Shown: piece after piece, positions 55,035 through 63,925 of the stretch
Layout of the letters: each line of letters opens with the position of its first letter
Position numbering within the stretch: the stretch's first letter is position 1
Source: Arthrobacter pascens
GTDB lineage: Bacteria; Actinomycetota; Actinomycetes; Actinomycetales; Micrococcaceae
Reading direction: 5' to 3'
DNA: 64,000 nucleotides
NCBI RefSeq assembly: GCF_030816475.1
Contig: NZ_JAUSXF010000001.1
Location: 2,356,001 to 2,420,000 of the forward strand
Made by a program: the position numbers and the translations under genes
The notes under the pieces: generated by a model
Told to the model about the DNA's origin: nothing
What the model saw: only the letters and a program-made list of their open reading frames with translations
The model's database searches: none

Positions 55035-56072
55035 CTACCGAGCGCCGACCTTGGCGCTCTCGTCTTTCGTGTCGCCGTCGAGCTGCGGTACGGAAACCGG
55101 GTCATCGACACGGCGCTTCGGAATCGTGGCCACGGCGCCGGCCGCCACAACGGCGGTTCCGGCGAAGATTGCGAAGTTGTACTCGAACGGCAGTTTCGCG
55201 TTGCCGATCCAGCCACCGATCAGCGGTCCGGAGATCGCACCGATACGGGCGAAACTCAGCGCCCAGCCCGTTGCCGTGCCGCGGATCGCGGCCGGATAGT
55301 AGTCGGCGATGTAGCCAGTCAGGACCAGCGAGGTTGAAATGGACCCGATGCCGGCGAACGCGACGAATACCAGGTTCACCACCATGTTGTTGGGGAACAT
55401 CAGCAACATGATGCCCAAACCGCCCAGCACATAGAACACCAACAAAATCAGCTTCTGGCCGTACTTGTCGGCGGCGCGGCCCAGAACCAGGCCCCCGACG
55501 GCGGACGCGAGGCTGAACACTAGGAGGAATGTCAGCGACGAGCCAAGATCGTACCCGACCTGCTTCATGATCGACGGCAGCCACGTATTCAGGCCGTAAA
55601 CCAGGACCATTCCGCAGAAGAGCGCGATCCAGAAAAACACCGTGGACCGCAGGTACTTTGGCGAGAACATGACGGTGATGGTCTTCCACAAAGGCGCAGA
55701 CTCGCCGTTCGGGGCTGCCGGCGCTCCCACGGGTACGTAGTCGGGGATGTTCAGCTTCGCTGCGGGAGTGAGGGCATCCTTCCCGCGTCCCTTGGATTCG
55801 AGGTACTCCAGGGATTCGGGGAGCAGCTTCCAGATGAGGGGCACCAGGACAACCGGCAGCGCGCCGAAGCCGATCACCCAACGCCATCCAGCGGTAGGAA
55901 GCACGAAGAGCGCCACCAGCGCCGCAGCGACGATGCCCAGCAAGTATCCCGAGTACATCACTCCATAGTTAAAGGAGCGCTTCTTGGGGGCCGAGTATTC
56001 GATGGTCAGCGCAGCCGCCACCGGGACCGCCATCGTGGTGTCCTCGCCGGTTCGCAAGGCGGCCAGTTTCAT
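55035..56072 (-). pseudogene. MFS transporter lacking its N-terminal third
   Basis: 345 codons with about eight membrane segments. MAVPVAAALTIEYSAPKKRS is the loop that normally follows the first four helices of aromatic-acid/H+ symporter-type MFS proteins, so about 110 residues and the first four helices are missing. The rest, including GLVLGRAADKYGQKLILLVF and IADYYPAAIRGTATGWALSF, is uninterrupted. An IS481 fragment lies directly at the 5' side (56180-56501). The insertion and deletion explain the loss. Very likely non-functional, although a start codon is still available. Confidence 0.75.
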
Positions 56073-56179
56073 CCGTCCAGTTCCCTTCAGTCAGATATGG
56101 AGACTTTTTTACGACCGTCACATGTGCTCAAGGTAGCACGAAGGAAAGGATCTGAACAAGGGTCTTTTTCGAACCAGCG

Positions 56180-56501
56180 GCCCGCGACCGTGCACATGGT
56201 CAGCGACCAGGCCTCGGCCCCGGTGAACTGGCGCTTGTTCGTGCCCGAGGCCTGGGAAGGCCCGGACATCAAGCACAAGCGAACCCGCCCGTACAGGCCC
56301 CAGACCAACGGCAAAGTCGAGCGCTACAGCTGCACCATGCTCGATGAATGGGCCTACGCCAAACCCTACGCATCAGAAAGCGAGCGTGTTGCCGCTTTCA
56401 CCGACTGGCTCCATCACTACAATCATCACCGAGGCCACACCTCACTCAAAGGTCAGCCACCGGCCAGCCGCGTCACTAACCTCTCAGGTCAATACACCTA
56501 G
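56180..56501 (+). pseudogene. IS481-family transposase, C-terminal remnant
   Basis: IKHKRTRPYRPQTNGKVERY, then MLDEWAYAKPYASESERVAA and WLHHYNHHRGHTSLKGQPPA, ending NLSGQYT. This is the C-terminal rve part with the catalytic E (NGKVER), and a natural stop at 56501. Upstream the match fades through a scrambled stretch. Its stop shares CTAG with the stop of the amidohydrolase gene on the other strand. Confidence 0.85.
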
Positions 56502-57904
56502 CGTTCTGGCTGTGGGGCTGGCGACGGGGGCCACGTGACTCGACGTCCGCCGAGCCTGGTAAGTGCCCGGCGGGATGCGTCGTCCACTGCTTTGGCGAGG
56601 GTTTGCAGATCTTCCTGCGGAAATTGCCGGTCTTCCATGGCTACTATCCCGTTGATGACAACTGTGCGCGCGTCCCGTCCCGACCCTCCGTAAACGAGGT
56701 TAGGCACCGCGTTGCCGAGCGGGTCAGGCCACCATTCGGGACCGGACATGTCGAAAATCGCAAGATCGGCGGCCTTCCCAACCTCGAGTGAGCCGATTCG
56801 GTCACTCCATCGGGCGGCGCGGGCACCTCCTATGGTGGCCATTTCGAAGACGTGAAACGGGTTCATGATCAGCGGGTCTTGGCGGGCGTCCTTATGGGCG
56901 CACGCCGCCAAGTACATTGTCCTGACCATGTCCAGGGAACGGCTGATGATTGATGCGTCTGTTCCGAGAGCCACGTTGGCTCCGGCGGCAACCAAGTCGG
57001 GTATGACGCCATGGGAGACCCAACCGTTTCCGCCTACGAAGCTCGATCCTGGACAGTGGGCAACCTGGGTGTCTGTGGCGGCCAGCAGTTCGATGTCCCC
57101 GTTGGGTATCCAGCCGATGTGTGCCAACAGGAGGTCGGGTCCGAGCAGGTTTGCCTTTTGCAAGCGGTGGATGTCAGAATTCCGGTTGTTGGTCGTTTCT
57201 AGTGACTGGCGGCCTATGAGGTGGGAGACAACACCGACACCGCGGGCTGCGGAGGCCTCGGCAACCCGACTGAGCAGGGCATCACTCGCAACTATGGGCA
57301 TGTCGATGTTGTATGCAGCCCGGATCAGAGAGTCAGGGCCGCCGCGATATTTCGCCACGGTCTCCTCTGCGCCTGCGATGGCGTCTTCGAGCGCCTCTAC
57401 GCGTCCCCCGAACGGGCCGGCGACGTCTGTCAGCTTGCGGGTGATGACTCCTCGTATACCTGTGTCAATGGCTGCACGTGCTATCGCGTCGGGTTGCGGT
57501 CCTGCGCCGTCGACGAATGTTGTTGTTCCGTGGCGGATCATCTCGATGAAAGAGGCTTTGGCGGCCAGGAAGGCGTCTTCGTCGTCGAGTTGGTCCTCGT
57601 AGGGAATGACCCGTTGACTGAGCCGCACAAACTGGGGGGTGTCGTCGCACATTCCAGGGATCAGGGAGTCTATGGGATGCGTATGAGCATCGATGAATCC
57701 CGGCACAACAAGCCCTTCGGGTTCGTCGATGTGCCGTACCGGCGCGAAGATGTCCACGAGCTCAGCACGCGGTCCTACTGCGACTATATTGCTTCCCTCG
57801 ACTGCAATGGCGCCGTCGAAGAGGATCCTTCGTTCGGCATCGACCGTTACTATGCAGCCGGCCGTGATCAGCAGGTCGACCTTTTGTCGCATGTCCGATG
57901 TCAT
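56498..57904 (-). CDS. Amidohydrolase / aminohydrolase (AtzA-TrzN-like)
   Basis: 468 residues. FIDAHTHPIDSLIPG supplies the first metal histidines, VSHLIG and LLAHIGW further ones, and VALGTDASIISRSLDM the conserved metal aspartate. LEVGKAADLAIFDM is the typical end of the composite beta-sandwich. Members deaminate or dechlorinate heterocycles (cytosine, triazines, guanine-like compounds). ATG 57904 has GGAGTGAC upstream. It is next to a RutA-like monooxygenase and flavin reductases, so it may open or deaminate an N-heterocycle. The extreme C-terminus meets an IS481 scrap and might be altered. Confidence 0.87.
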   Translation of the reverse strand: MTSDMRQKVDLLITAGCIVTVDAERRILFDGAIAVEGSNIVAVGPRAELVDIFAPVRHIDEPEGLVVPGFIDAHTHPIDSLIPGMCDDTPQFVRLSQRVIPYEDQLDDEDAFLAAKASFIEMIRHGTTTFVDGAGPQPDAIARAAIDTGIRGVITRKLTDVAGPFGGRVEALEDAIAGAEETVAKYRGGPDSLIRAAYNIDMPIVASDALLSRVAEASAARGVGVVSHLIGRQSLETTNNRNSDIHRLQKANLLGPDLLLAHIGWIPNGDIELLAATDTQVAHCPGSSFVGGNGWVSHGVIPDLVAAGANVALGTDASIISRSLDMVRTMYLAACAHKDARQDPLIMNPFHVFEMATIGGARAARWSDRIGSLEVGKAADLAIFDMSGPEWWPDPLGNAVPNLVYGGSGRDARTVVINGIVAMEDRQFPQEDLQTLAKAVDDASRRALTRLGGRRVTWPPSPAPQPER

Positions 57905-57927
57905 GTCACTCCGTTCAATTGTGTGGT

Positions 57928-58781
57928 TCACCAAAGGGACGTTTTTTGGGTGCAGACAGGAGTCTGCCGAATGAGCGCGGGTGACACTCCGAGGCGGCGT
58001 CGGAATACCTCGGTCATGTGTGCCTGACTGCAGAAACCTGCTTCATAGGCAATATCCGCGATCCTACTGCCGGTTTCGCCAAGCAGGCGGCGCGCCTGAT
58101 GGACGCGGTATTGCATGAGGTACTGGTGAGCGGAGATCCCGAAGGCTGCGGAGAAGAGGTGAGCGAAGTGCACCGGACTAAGGTTTCCTGCTGCGCGGGC
58201 TAGTTCTTCGACTGAAAGCTTCTCCATGAAGCGTTCGCCAACGAGCCGCAGGGACTGCCCCAGCCGTGCATCTGGATGCGTCTTTGGCGGCGGCGCGGGT
58301 GCGTGGTGCAAGGCCCTAAGGGCCGTGGTAATGAGCCCACTGACTTCGTCCTCTGTCACCGTGCCCTGGAGCAGATTACGGCGGATTCCCTGGGCGGCAG
58401 TGGCAAAAGCTTGGTCAAGCGCTCCCGCATGACGTCCTCAAACCCGCCCACCATGGCAGGGTCTATTGTCAGCAACAGGTACTCGCACGCATACGCCTTC
58501 TCAATGCTGACTGCGGCGCCTGCAGGAACGAAGTAAAACGAATCAGCCGGGACAACTGTGTTGATCATATGTCCACCCAAGTCCAGTGTGACGAGATTGG
58601 GCAGGAATTCTATGCCGATCAGGTGGTGATGCAGGGTAACTTCAGCCCTCGAGAAACCTTGGGGGTAATACAGGACGTACCCCGAGTCATGTACAGCCTG
58701 CCAGGGTGCCGCCGCAAGTGGCGGCACCCCCCGACGCGCTCCTGATTCGGGGGCCCACTCGGCGAAAGCGTCGATGTTCAA
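57928..58781 (-). pseudogene. AraC-family regulator split by a frameshift
   Basis: Minus-strand 58781-58356 encodes a cupin sensor half (LTLHHHLIGIEFLPN-like region, VVPADSFYFVPAGAAVSIEK) and stops soon after RERL. The natural continuation, DQAFATAAQGIRRNLLQGTV, is in the +1 frame and leads into the DNA-binding half (LSVEELARAAGNLSPVHFAH, IADIAYEAGFCSQAHMTEVF, RRRLGVSPALIR). One base missing near 58422 in GAGCGCTTGACC explains both. The two halves together have normal AraC length, about 285 residues. It sits inside the catabolic cluster it presumably controlled. Confidence 0.75.
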
Positions 58782-58824
58782 CGGCGGACGCGCAATTCTA
58801 CGTGCCCGGCAACAGGACTGGGGT

Positions 58825-59964
58825 TCAAAACTGCTGGCGGCCGGGAGCCCGGAGCCCTGCCTGTTCCAATTGCGGTAACACCGACTGGCTGAAGGCAGTC
58901 AGACCGCCCTCGTAGTCCAGCCAGGACATGAGGAACCCGTCTACGCCTGCATCCGAAAGAGCAGAGAGCTTTTCAGCAATGTCCTCAGCTGAACCCACGA
59001 GAGGATAGCCGCCGTAGCCGGCAGCCACAGCGAAACGCACATGCTGCACTACTTCTGGCGGCCAGGTCTCGGCGTTGCCGACGTTGTTTGCCATGAACGA
59101 ATCCACTCCTTCGGCGTCGCCCTGATTCACCACGTAATCCTGGACATAGGCATCGGCCTGCTCACGGGTGTCACGCTGCACCACGTAGCATGACATCCAG
59201 ACTTCGATCTCCTTTCCATGGATGTCCCGCGCCTGCCGGCGGTATTCCTCCACCTGGCGCCTAATGGCTTCCGGCCGGGGGTCCTGCGGGACGACAAACG
59301 CGATGTCACAATTTTTCGCCGCGAAGGCACGACCCCGTTCAGACCCCCCTGCATTCAACAGAGTCGGCCTGGGGAAAGGTGCGTGGGGCTGGGCGATGGC
59401 TCCTTTGAGCTGATAAAACGTGCCATCATAATCGAAGCTGCGCGGATCAGACCACAAGCGGTTGAAGATTTCGACCCATTCATCGGCGAGGGAATAGCGG
59501 TCATCGTGGCCCGGCATGGCGGTGCCGAACATTTCCATTTCGGCCCGGTACCAGCCGCAGACCAGATTCATGCCGAAGCGGCCGCCCGAGATCAGATCCA
59601 CCGTTGCAGCAGACTTTGCCGCGATGATCGGGTGGACCGTTGCCAGATGTACCGTGCTGACCACTTCGATATGCTCCGTTACGGCGGCAACTGCCGCCGC
59701 CCAGGTAAAGGTCTCGAAAAGATCTCCTGAGTAGTGTCCGTCTTTGTGGAAGGGTTTCCACCTGGACGCTGAGACGAGTTTCTCGATGCCGAGACGGTCC
59801 GCTTGCTGGGCGATTCTCAGGTTATTCTCCCAAGTAGGCACGAACCTGTCCGGGTGATTTGTAAAGGCCGCACCCCCGTTTATGGCAAAAACTCCGAGTT
59901 TGAGCCGGTTTTCTGTGGGCTGGACGGTCGGAACGGATGAGGAAGCGGTTGAGGTGTACGTCAT
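58825..59964 (-). CDS. RutA-like LLM-class flavin monooxygenase
   Basis: 379 residues, luciferase-like (beta/alpha)8 fold. LKLGVFAINGGAAF opens the barrel. EVVSTVHLATVHPIIAAKSA and DLISGGRFGMNLVCGWYRAE are the FMN-site motifs shared with RutA, which opens the uracil ring, and with SsuD/DmoA-type enzymes. FNRLWSDPRSFDYDGTFYQL is also typical. It needs reduced FMN from a separate reductase; two are encoded upstream. AGGAG 4 bp before ATG 59964. Likely acts on a C-N ring or sulfur compound. Substrate unknown. Confidence 0.9.
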   Translation of the reverse strand: MTYTSTASSSVPTVQPTENRLKLGVFAINGGAAFTNHPDRFVPTWENNLRIAQQADRLGIEKLVSASRWKPFHKDGHYSGDLFETFTWAAAVAAVTEHIEVVSTVHLATVHPIIAAKSAATVDLISGGRFGMNLVCGWYRAEMEMFGTAMPGHDDRYSLADEWVEIFNRLWSDPRSFDYDGTFYQLKGAIAQPHAPFPRPTLLNAGGSERGRAFAAKNCDIAFVVPQDPRPEAIRRQVEEYRRQARDIHGKEIEVWMSCYVVQRDTREQADAYVQDYVVNQGDAEGVDSFMANNVGNAETWPPEVVQHVRFAVAAGYGGYPLVGSAEDIAEKLSALSDAGVDGFLMSWLDYEGGLTAFSQSVLPQLEQAGLRAPGRQQF

Positions 59965-60017
59965 GGTTCTCCTGGTGAGCGCGGGCCGATTCATCGGCTC
60001 CGGTTGGAATATTGAGA

Positions 60018-60079
60018 GCCTACGCAGCGCCCCCCCGCCTGTGCTTTCACAAACCTGTGACAAGGGGCGCTGCGTAGGC
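60018..60079. repeat. Strong 16-bp inverted repeat between flavin reductase and monooxygenase genes
   Basis: GCCTACGCAGCGCCCC (60018-60033) and GGGGCGCTGCGTAGGC (60064-60079) are perfect complements around a 30-base loop. It lies 22 bp after the reductase stop and 54 bp before the monooxygenase start. No T-run. It may be an RNA processing site or attenuator that sets unequal expression, or a leftover of an insertion. Confidence 0.7.
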
Positions 60080-60100
60080 AAAAGGGCGACCGATGAGGCC

Positions 60101-60634
60101 CTATCCTGCTTCGAGTTGGAGGAGGTGGCGGTATTGGCCTTTGAAGTAGAGCAGTGGTTGGCCGGCGTGCCACTCGGGGGTGCTCATTTCGTGGACGCGC
60201 CCGATGACGACGTAGTGGTCCCCCGCGACGTACTCCGCCGTTATTTCACAGTCGAGCCACATGAGTGTTCCCGCTATGACAGGGTTGCGTTTTGCTGTAG
60301 GTTTCCAGTCAATACCTGCCCACTTGTCGGTCCCTTTACGGGCGAACTGGTTGGAAATCTCGTGCTGTGAGTGGGAGAGAACATTGACGGAAAACCTGCC
60401 TGTTGCGCGGATCTTCGGATAGGTGGTGGAGTTCAGCATGACGCTGAAGGAAATCAGCGGCGGTTCAGTCGAAACGCTGTAGAACGACTGGCAGGTGAAT
60501 CCGATGGGTTCACCGTCAGAAGCTCCCGCAATGATCGTGATGCCCGAAGCGAAGTGCCCGAGGGTGTTGCGGAATGAGCGGGGCTCGATTGCAACGCCGC
60601 TGGCCCTGTCCAAGGGGATTTGAACTGTTTGCAT
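60101..60634 (-). CDS. Flavin reductase (HpaC/RutF-like)
   Basis: 177 residues, split-barrel FMN-binding fold: RNTLGHFASGITIIAGASDG, PIGFTCQSFYSVSTEPPLIS, FSVNVLSHSQHEISNQFA. The ending GDHYVVIGRVHEM and HAGQPLLYFKGQYRHL is canonical. It uses NAD(P)H to make the free reduced flavin needed by the monooxygenase encoded next. Confidence 0.92.
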   Translation of the reverse strand: MQTVQIPLDRASGVAIEPRSFRNTLGHFASGITIIAGASDGEPIGFTCQSFYSVSTEPPLISFSVMLNSTTYPKIRATGRFSVNVLSHSQHEISNQFARKGTDKWAGIDWKPTAKRNPVIAGTLMWLDCEITAEYVAGDHYVVIGRVHEMSTPEWHAGQPLLYFKGQYRHLLQLEAG

Positions 60635-60667
60635 TGGTGTGTCTCCTAGTTCTGAAGGATCAACACG

Positions 60668-61207
60668 TTAAGTAAGGGAAGCGACGACGCGCAGGGAGTT
60701 GCTCACCTTCGCCAGGCGGTTCAGGTTCGTGGCGTAAGTATCGGCCGCGGCCTGAACAATCTCGTCGAGGTGATCCATCTGCCCGGTGATGAAGTAGAAG
60801 CCACGCCCGGGAACCGTTGCTCCAAGCTCAACGAGCAAAGGCGCCAGATTCACCGTAGGACCCATGGAATGGGTTTGGTCTGCTCCGGTCATCACAGGGA
60901 TTGCCGTGACCCCTGCCAGTCCACTTGCTGGGTAGCGGTCCAGGAAAGCCTTCAAGAGCCCGGTATATGTCGCCTTGTAGGTCGGGGAGGCGAACACTGC
61001 CAGATCACTTGAAGCGACACTGGCATTCAGAGCCGCCATCCCTTCGCTGGGCCATGCAAAAATTTCCTCGACGTGCTCCGCAAGGTCAACAACTTCCACC
61101 TCGTAAGAGCCGGCCTCCAGCAGCTTCTCAACAAGAGTCTGCGCCACCTTCAACGTGCGGGACTGCGGCTTGGGATTGCCGACAATAATCGAAACCTTGA
61201 GCGTCAT
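60668..61207 (-). CDS. NADPH-dependent FMN reductase (flavodoxin fold)
   Basis: About 179 residues: KVSIIVGNPKPQSRTLKVAQ is the phosphate loop, DLAVFASPTYKATYTGLLKA the second flavin motif, and GATVPGRGFYFITGQMDHLD the end. Related to MsuE/SsuE-type reductases that feed two-component monooxygenases. It is the first gene of the cluster, 33 bp before the second reductase. Having two unrelated flavin reductases for one monooxygenase is unusual. Confidence 0.9.
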   Translation of the reverse strand: MTLKVSIIVGNPKPQSRTLKVAQTLVEKLLEAGSYEVEVVDLAEHVEEIFAWPSEGMAALNASVASSDLAVFASPTYKATYTGLLKAFLDRYPASGLAGVTAIPVMTGADQTHSMGPTVNLAPLLVELGATVPGRGFYFITGQMDHLDEIVQAAADTYATNLNRLAKVSNSLRVVASLT

Positions 61208-61617
61208 CATTTCTCACTAACTGTGTTGTCAGGAAAATGAGATACGTCGGAGGAACAGCGGAGCCAAGAGCGAGTTGACAGGCATACGCGTGTGCACCAA
61301 CATGTCTCACACACCACCGAGATTTTTTGGCCCGGTGGGCCCGCAACGGCTTACGCTGCGTTCATACATAGGCATCACTCGTCGGGAGGACCCGGAGGTA
61401 TCAGATGTCCGGAGAACACTTCGTGTTCCAGGTCACGATGCCTGCAAAAAATATAGCACATTCCTGCCGATGGTCAATGGGGCGCTATTACCGCCCTTAC
61501 GTTGCATATACGAGGGGAGCTGAATCCCAATTCCGGGCACGGGGCCGCGACCTCGCGGAATGTCGCCACTCAAACCTCTCGGGTGCAATCGGCAAGCCCC
61601 AGTTGGATGCTCCAACG
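61208..61617. other. Promoter-side gap of the catabolic cluster
   Basis: No gene recognised. 61208-61300 presumably carries the promoter of the minus-strand cluster. The remainder resembles non-coding DNA. Confidence 0.4.
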
Positions 61618-61820
61618 CTGGCCGGTCCCCTGCAACCGCTGCGGTCAGACCACCAAACCGTCGCACGATGGCCCGTCGGCGGAGTCTGCGGCTATTGCTA
61701 CCAGCAAGCCAAACGCACCCGGGGAATCTGCGCCTGCGGCCACGAAGGCGTCCTGCCCGGCCTCATCGATAACCAACCCGCTTGCCGTCGATGCTCAGGC
61801 ATCCGAATCAACATCGACTT
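61618..61820 (+). pseudogene. Integrase-associated zinc-ribbon protein fragment
   Basis: CNRCGQTTK in one frame continues after a one-base shift near 61655 as TVARWPVGGVCGYCYQQAKR, then TRGICACGHEGVLPGLIDNQ and PACRRCSGI. The repeated CxxC pairs and wording match the zinc-ribbon head of large actinobacterial integrase-type proteins. Only about 65 codons remain. Confidence 0.55.
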
Positions 61821-61947
61821 GACGGGAATCTTCGTTATCGGCGTGGCGCTCCAGCGCCATTAGATGACGGGTATGACACCGGCAATGGGCATGTTTCCCA
61901 ACGTTGCTTGTTTTCGACGTCCGTCAAGAAATATCGGGCTGGGAATT

Positions 61948-62286
61948 AGACGAGCCGGCGTCGAAGCGGCCGACGAGATCCTTGCCACTCCGGGCCTCGA
62001 CACCGTAATCATCGGTCCCGGCGACCTCGCTCTCTCGCTCGGCGTACCAATGGGCTCGGAGGAGCATTGGACCGCGGTTGACCGCGTGCTGACGAGCGCG
62101 GCTGCGCACGGTGTGAGCACGGGAGCGTTCTGTTTCACGCTGCCGGACGTCGAGCGCTATCTCACTGCCGGCGCGAGGCTGATCCTTGCCGGAGGAGACC
62201 TGAACTGGACCATGGGCGGGGCGATGGCTGAATGGCACAGCATCCTAGCCCTTCGCCCGGCCGCCGAGCCCCTGGGCACCCACTGA
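61948..62286 (+). pseudogene. HpcH/HpaI-family aldolase, C-terminal remnant
   Basis: RRAGVEAADEILATPGLDTV, IIGPGDLALSLGVPMG and the end AGARLILAGGDLNWTMGG match the C-terminal half of HpcH/HpaI aldolases (2-keto-3-deoxy sugar acid or 4-hydroxy-2-oxoheptanedioate aldolases). IGPGDLA is the conserved metal and substrate loop. The N-terminal 130 or so residues are missing. Its stop overlaps the next start (TGATG), so the pair was an operon. Confidence 0.75.
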
Positions 62287-62944
62287 TGCCGCGCCTGAAG
62301 GTCGTCCTGACCAACAGCGCGGTGCCACTGCACGTGGAAGCAGCACAGGTCTTTGCCGGACTCGATGTCGACTTCGTGACGGTGGACGCCTCGAGCGAAG
62401 ATGAGCTGCTGCGCTTGGCCGGCGACGCTGACGCCGTCATCGCCCTCGCAGAGCCGCTGAGTCGGCGCGTTGTCGAGGGGCTCCCCCTCTGCCGATCGAT
62501 CACGAGATTCGGCATCGGACTCGACGGCGTCGATATCGCTGCAGCCACGGAGCACGGCATCTGGGTCACGAACGTGCCTGACTCCAATTACCGCGAGGTC
62601 GCTGTGCACGCCATTACCCTCGCACTGTCCGTTTCACGGCGCATTCCGAGACTGAACCACGCCATGCACCAGAACGGAGCCGCTTCGCTCGCGCTTGCCG
62701 CAGGAACTCGGCGGCCAGACGACCAGACGTTCGGCCTGCTCGGAATGGGCAGGATCGGGCGGCGCGTGGCAGCCATGGCCGCGGCGATTGGATACCGCGT
62801 TCAGGCCTTCGATCCGGCGGTCTCCTGGGCTGACGCAAGCGCTCTCGGAGTGACTTTGGTGAGCTTCGACGAGCTAATGACCACTTCGGACATCCTCTCT
62901 CTCCACGTGCCGCTGCTCGACAGCACTCGCAACATCGTCAGCAT
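62286..62944 (+). pseudogene. D-2-hydroxyacid dehydrogenase, C-terminally truncated
   Basis: From ATG 62286: MPRLKVVLTNSAVPLHVEAA, then FGIGLDGVDIAAATEHGIWV and GLLGMGRIGRRVAAMAAAIG (NAD motif GxGxxG). Homology stops at LLDSTRNIV near 62944, just before the catalytic R, E and H region, and IS3-like DNA follows. Originally a phosphoglycerate-dehydrogenase-like enzyme partnered with the aldolase, probably for a sugar acid pathway. Non-functional as it stands. Confidence 0.78.
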
Positions 62945-63049
62945 CGGTATGTTTTCGGGCACGGAAAAGAGAGAGGAAGAGCATTTCTCAGGTATGAAAG
63001 CCGGTGCAAGACCCGATATTGATCATGGCCGTGAAGCGGATCACTTTAC

Positions 63050-63925
63050 TTTTACGATATGCCGGTTATTGCACGCAGGCCGGTCGTTTGCGAACCGAGC
63101 GCTGGTTACCTAAAGCCGTTCTACGCCTGGCGCCGACGAAATTCCGAGGCGTCAGGGCGTGCTGCTGCCCGAACGCAACTGGATGCGAAGGTCATGCGGA
63201 CTCATGCGGATTCGTACGGGATCTACGGGTCCAGGCCGCGCTGGCCCGGAACGGGACCGCCGTTGACCGGAAGACTGTAGCCTCCTCGATGCGACGGCAC
63301 GGCCTGGAAGGCATCTCTCACCGGCGTTTCCGGCCCGTAACACCGATCAGTGAGGCACGGGTCCATTCCATCCCGGATCTGTGGCCAGGAAATGGGATAC
63401 CGGGGCCCTCGACGCGGTATGGATCTCGGACGTCACCTACCTGCGCACACATGAAGGCTGGGTATATTTATGTGCTGTCCGGGACGCCTGCTCACTGCGG
63501 GTCATTGGGTGTGCGACGGACTCGGTCCAGACCAGCGCCCTGGTCGAACGGGCACTGCGCATGGCTTACATCCTGAGCGGCAGGGGCCCGGCCGGCGTCG
63601 TGTTCCACGCCGACCGCGGCACCCAGTACACCTCTGCCCGGCTCAACGATTTCTGCAAAAGCTAAATCCTTAACCGGACAATCCACGGCATCCCGGGCCA
63701 TTAGCCGATAATGCGCTGCAGGAATCCTTCTGGCCCACCCTGAAGACCGAGTTCTACGACCGACGCCGCTGGACCACCACGCACGCCGCGATCCGGACAA
63801 CGGGCCGCGGGATCGAGGAGCTCTACAACCGGGCCCGGCTCCACTCAGCCCTCGGCAACACCACACCCGTGGAACACGAACGACTCCTCACCACGGATAA
63901 GCCTCATCCGGCACAAGCCGCCTGA
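63050..63925 (+). pseudogene. IS3-family transposase OrfB, multiply frameshifted
   Basis: Pieces in successive frames: YAWRRRNSEASGRAAARTQL, DAKVMRTHADSYGIYGS; RVQAALARNGTAVDRKTVAS, SMRRHGLEGISHRRFRP; DAVWISDVTYLRTHEGWVYL, VVFHADRGTQYTSARLNDFC; and FWPTLKTEFYDRRRWTTTHA, ELYNRARLHSALGNTTPVEH. This is the helper region and the DDE core of an IS3 OrfB. At least three frame changes and one stop. OrfA is not seen. Confidence 0.8.

Noticed and set aside
57928..58781. Two separate genes, a cupin protein and a short AraC protein
   Set aside because: The halves complement each other exactly after one inserted base, so one broken gene is simpler.
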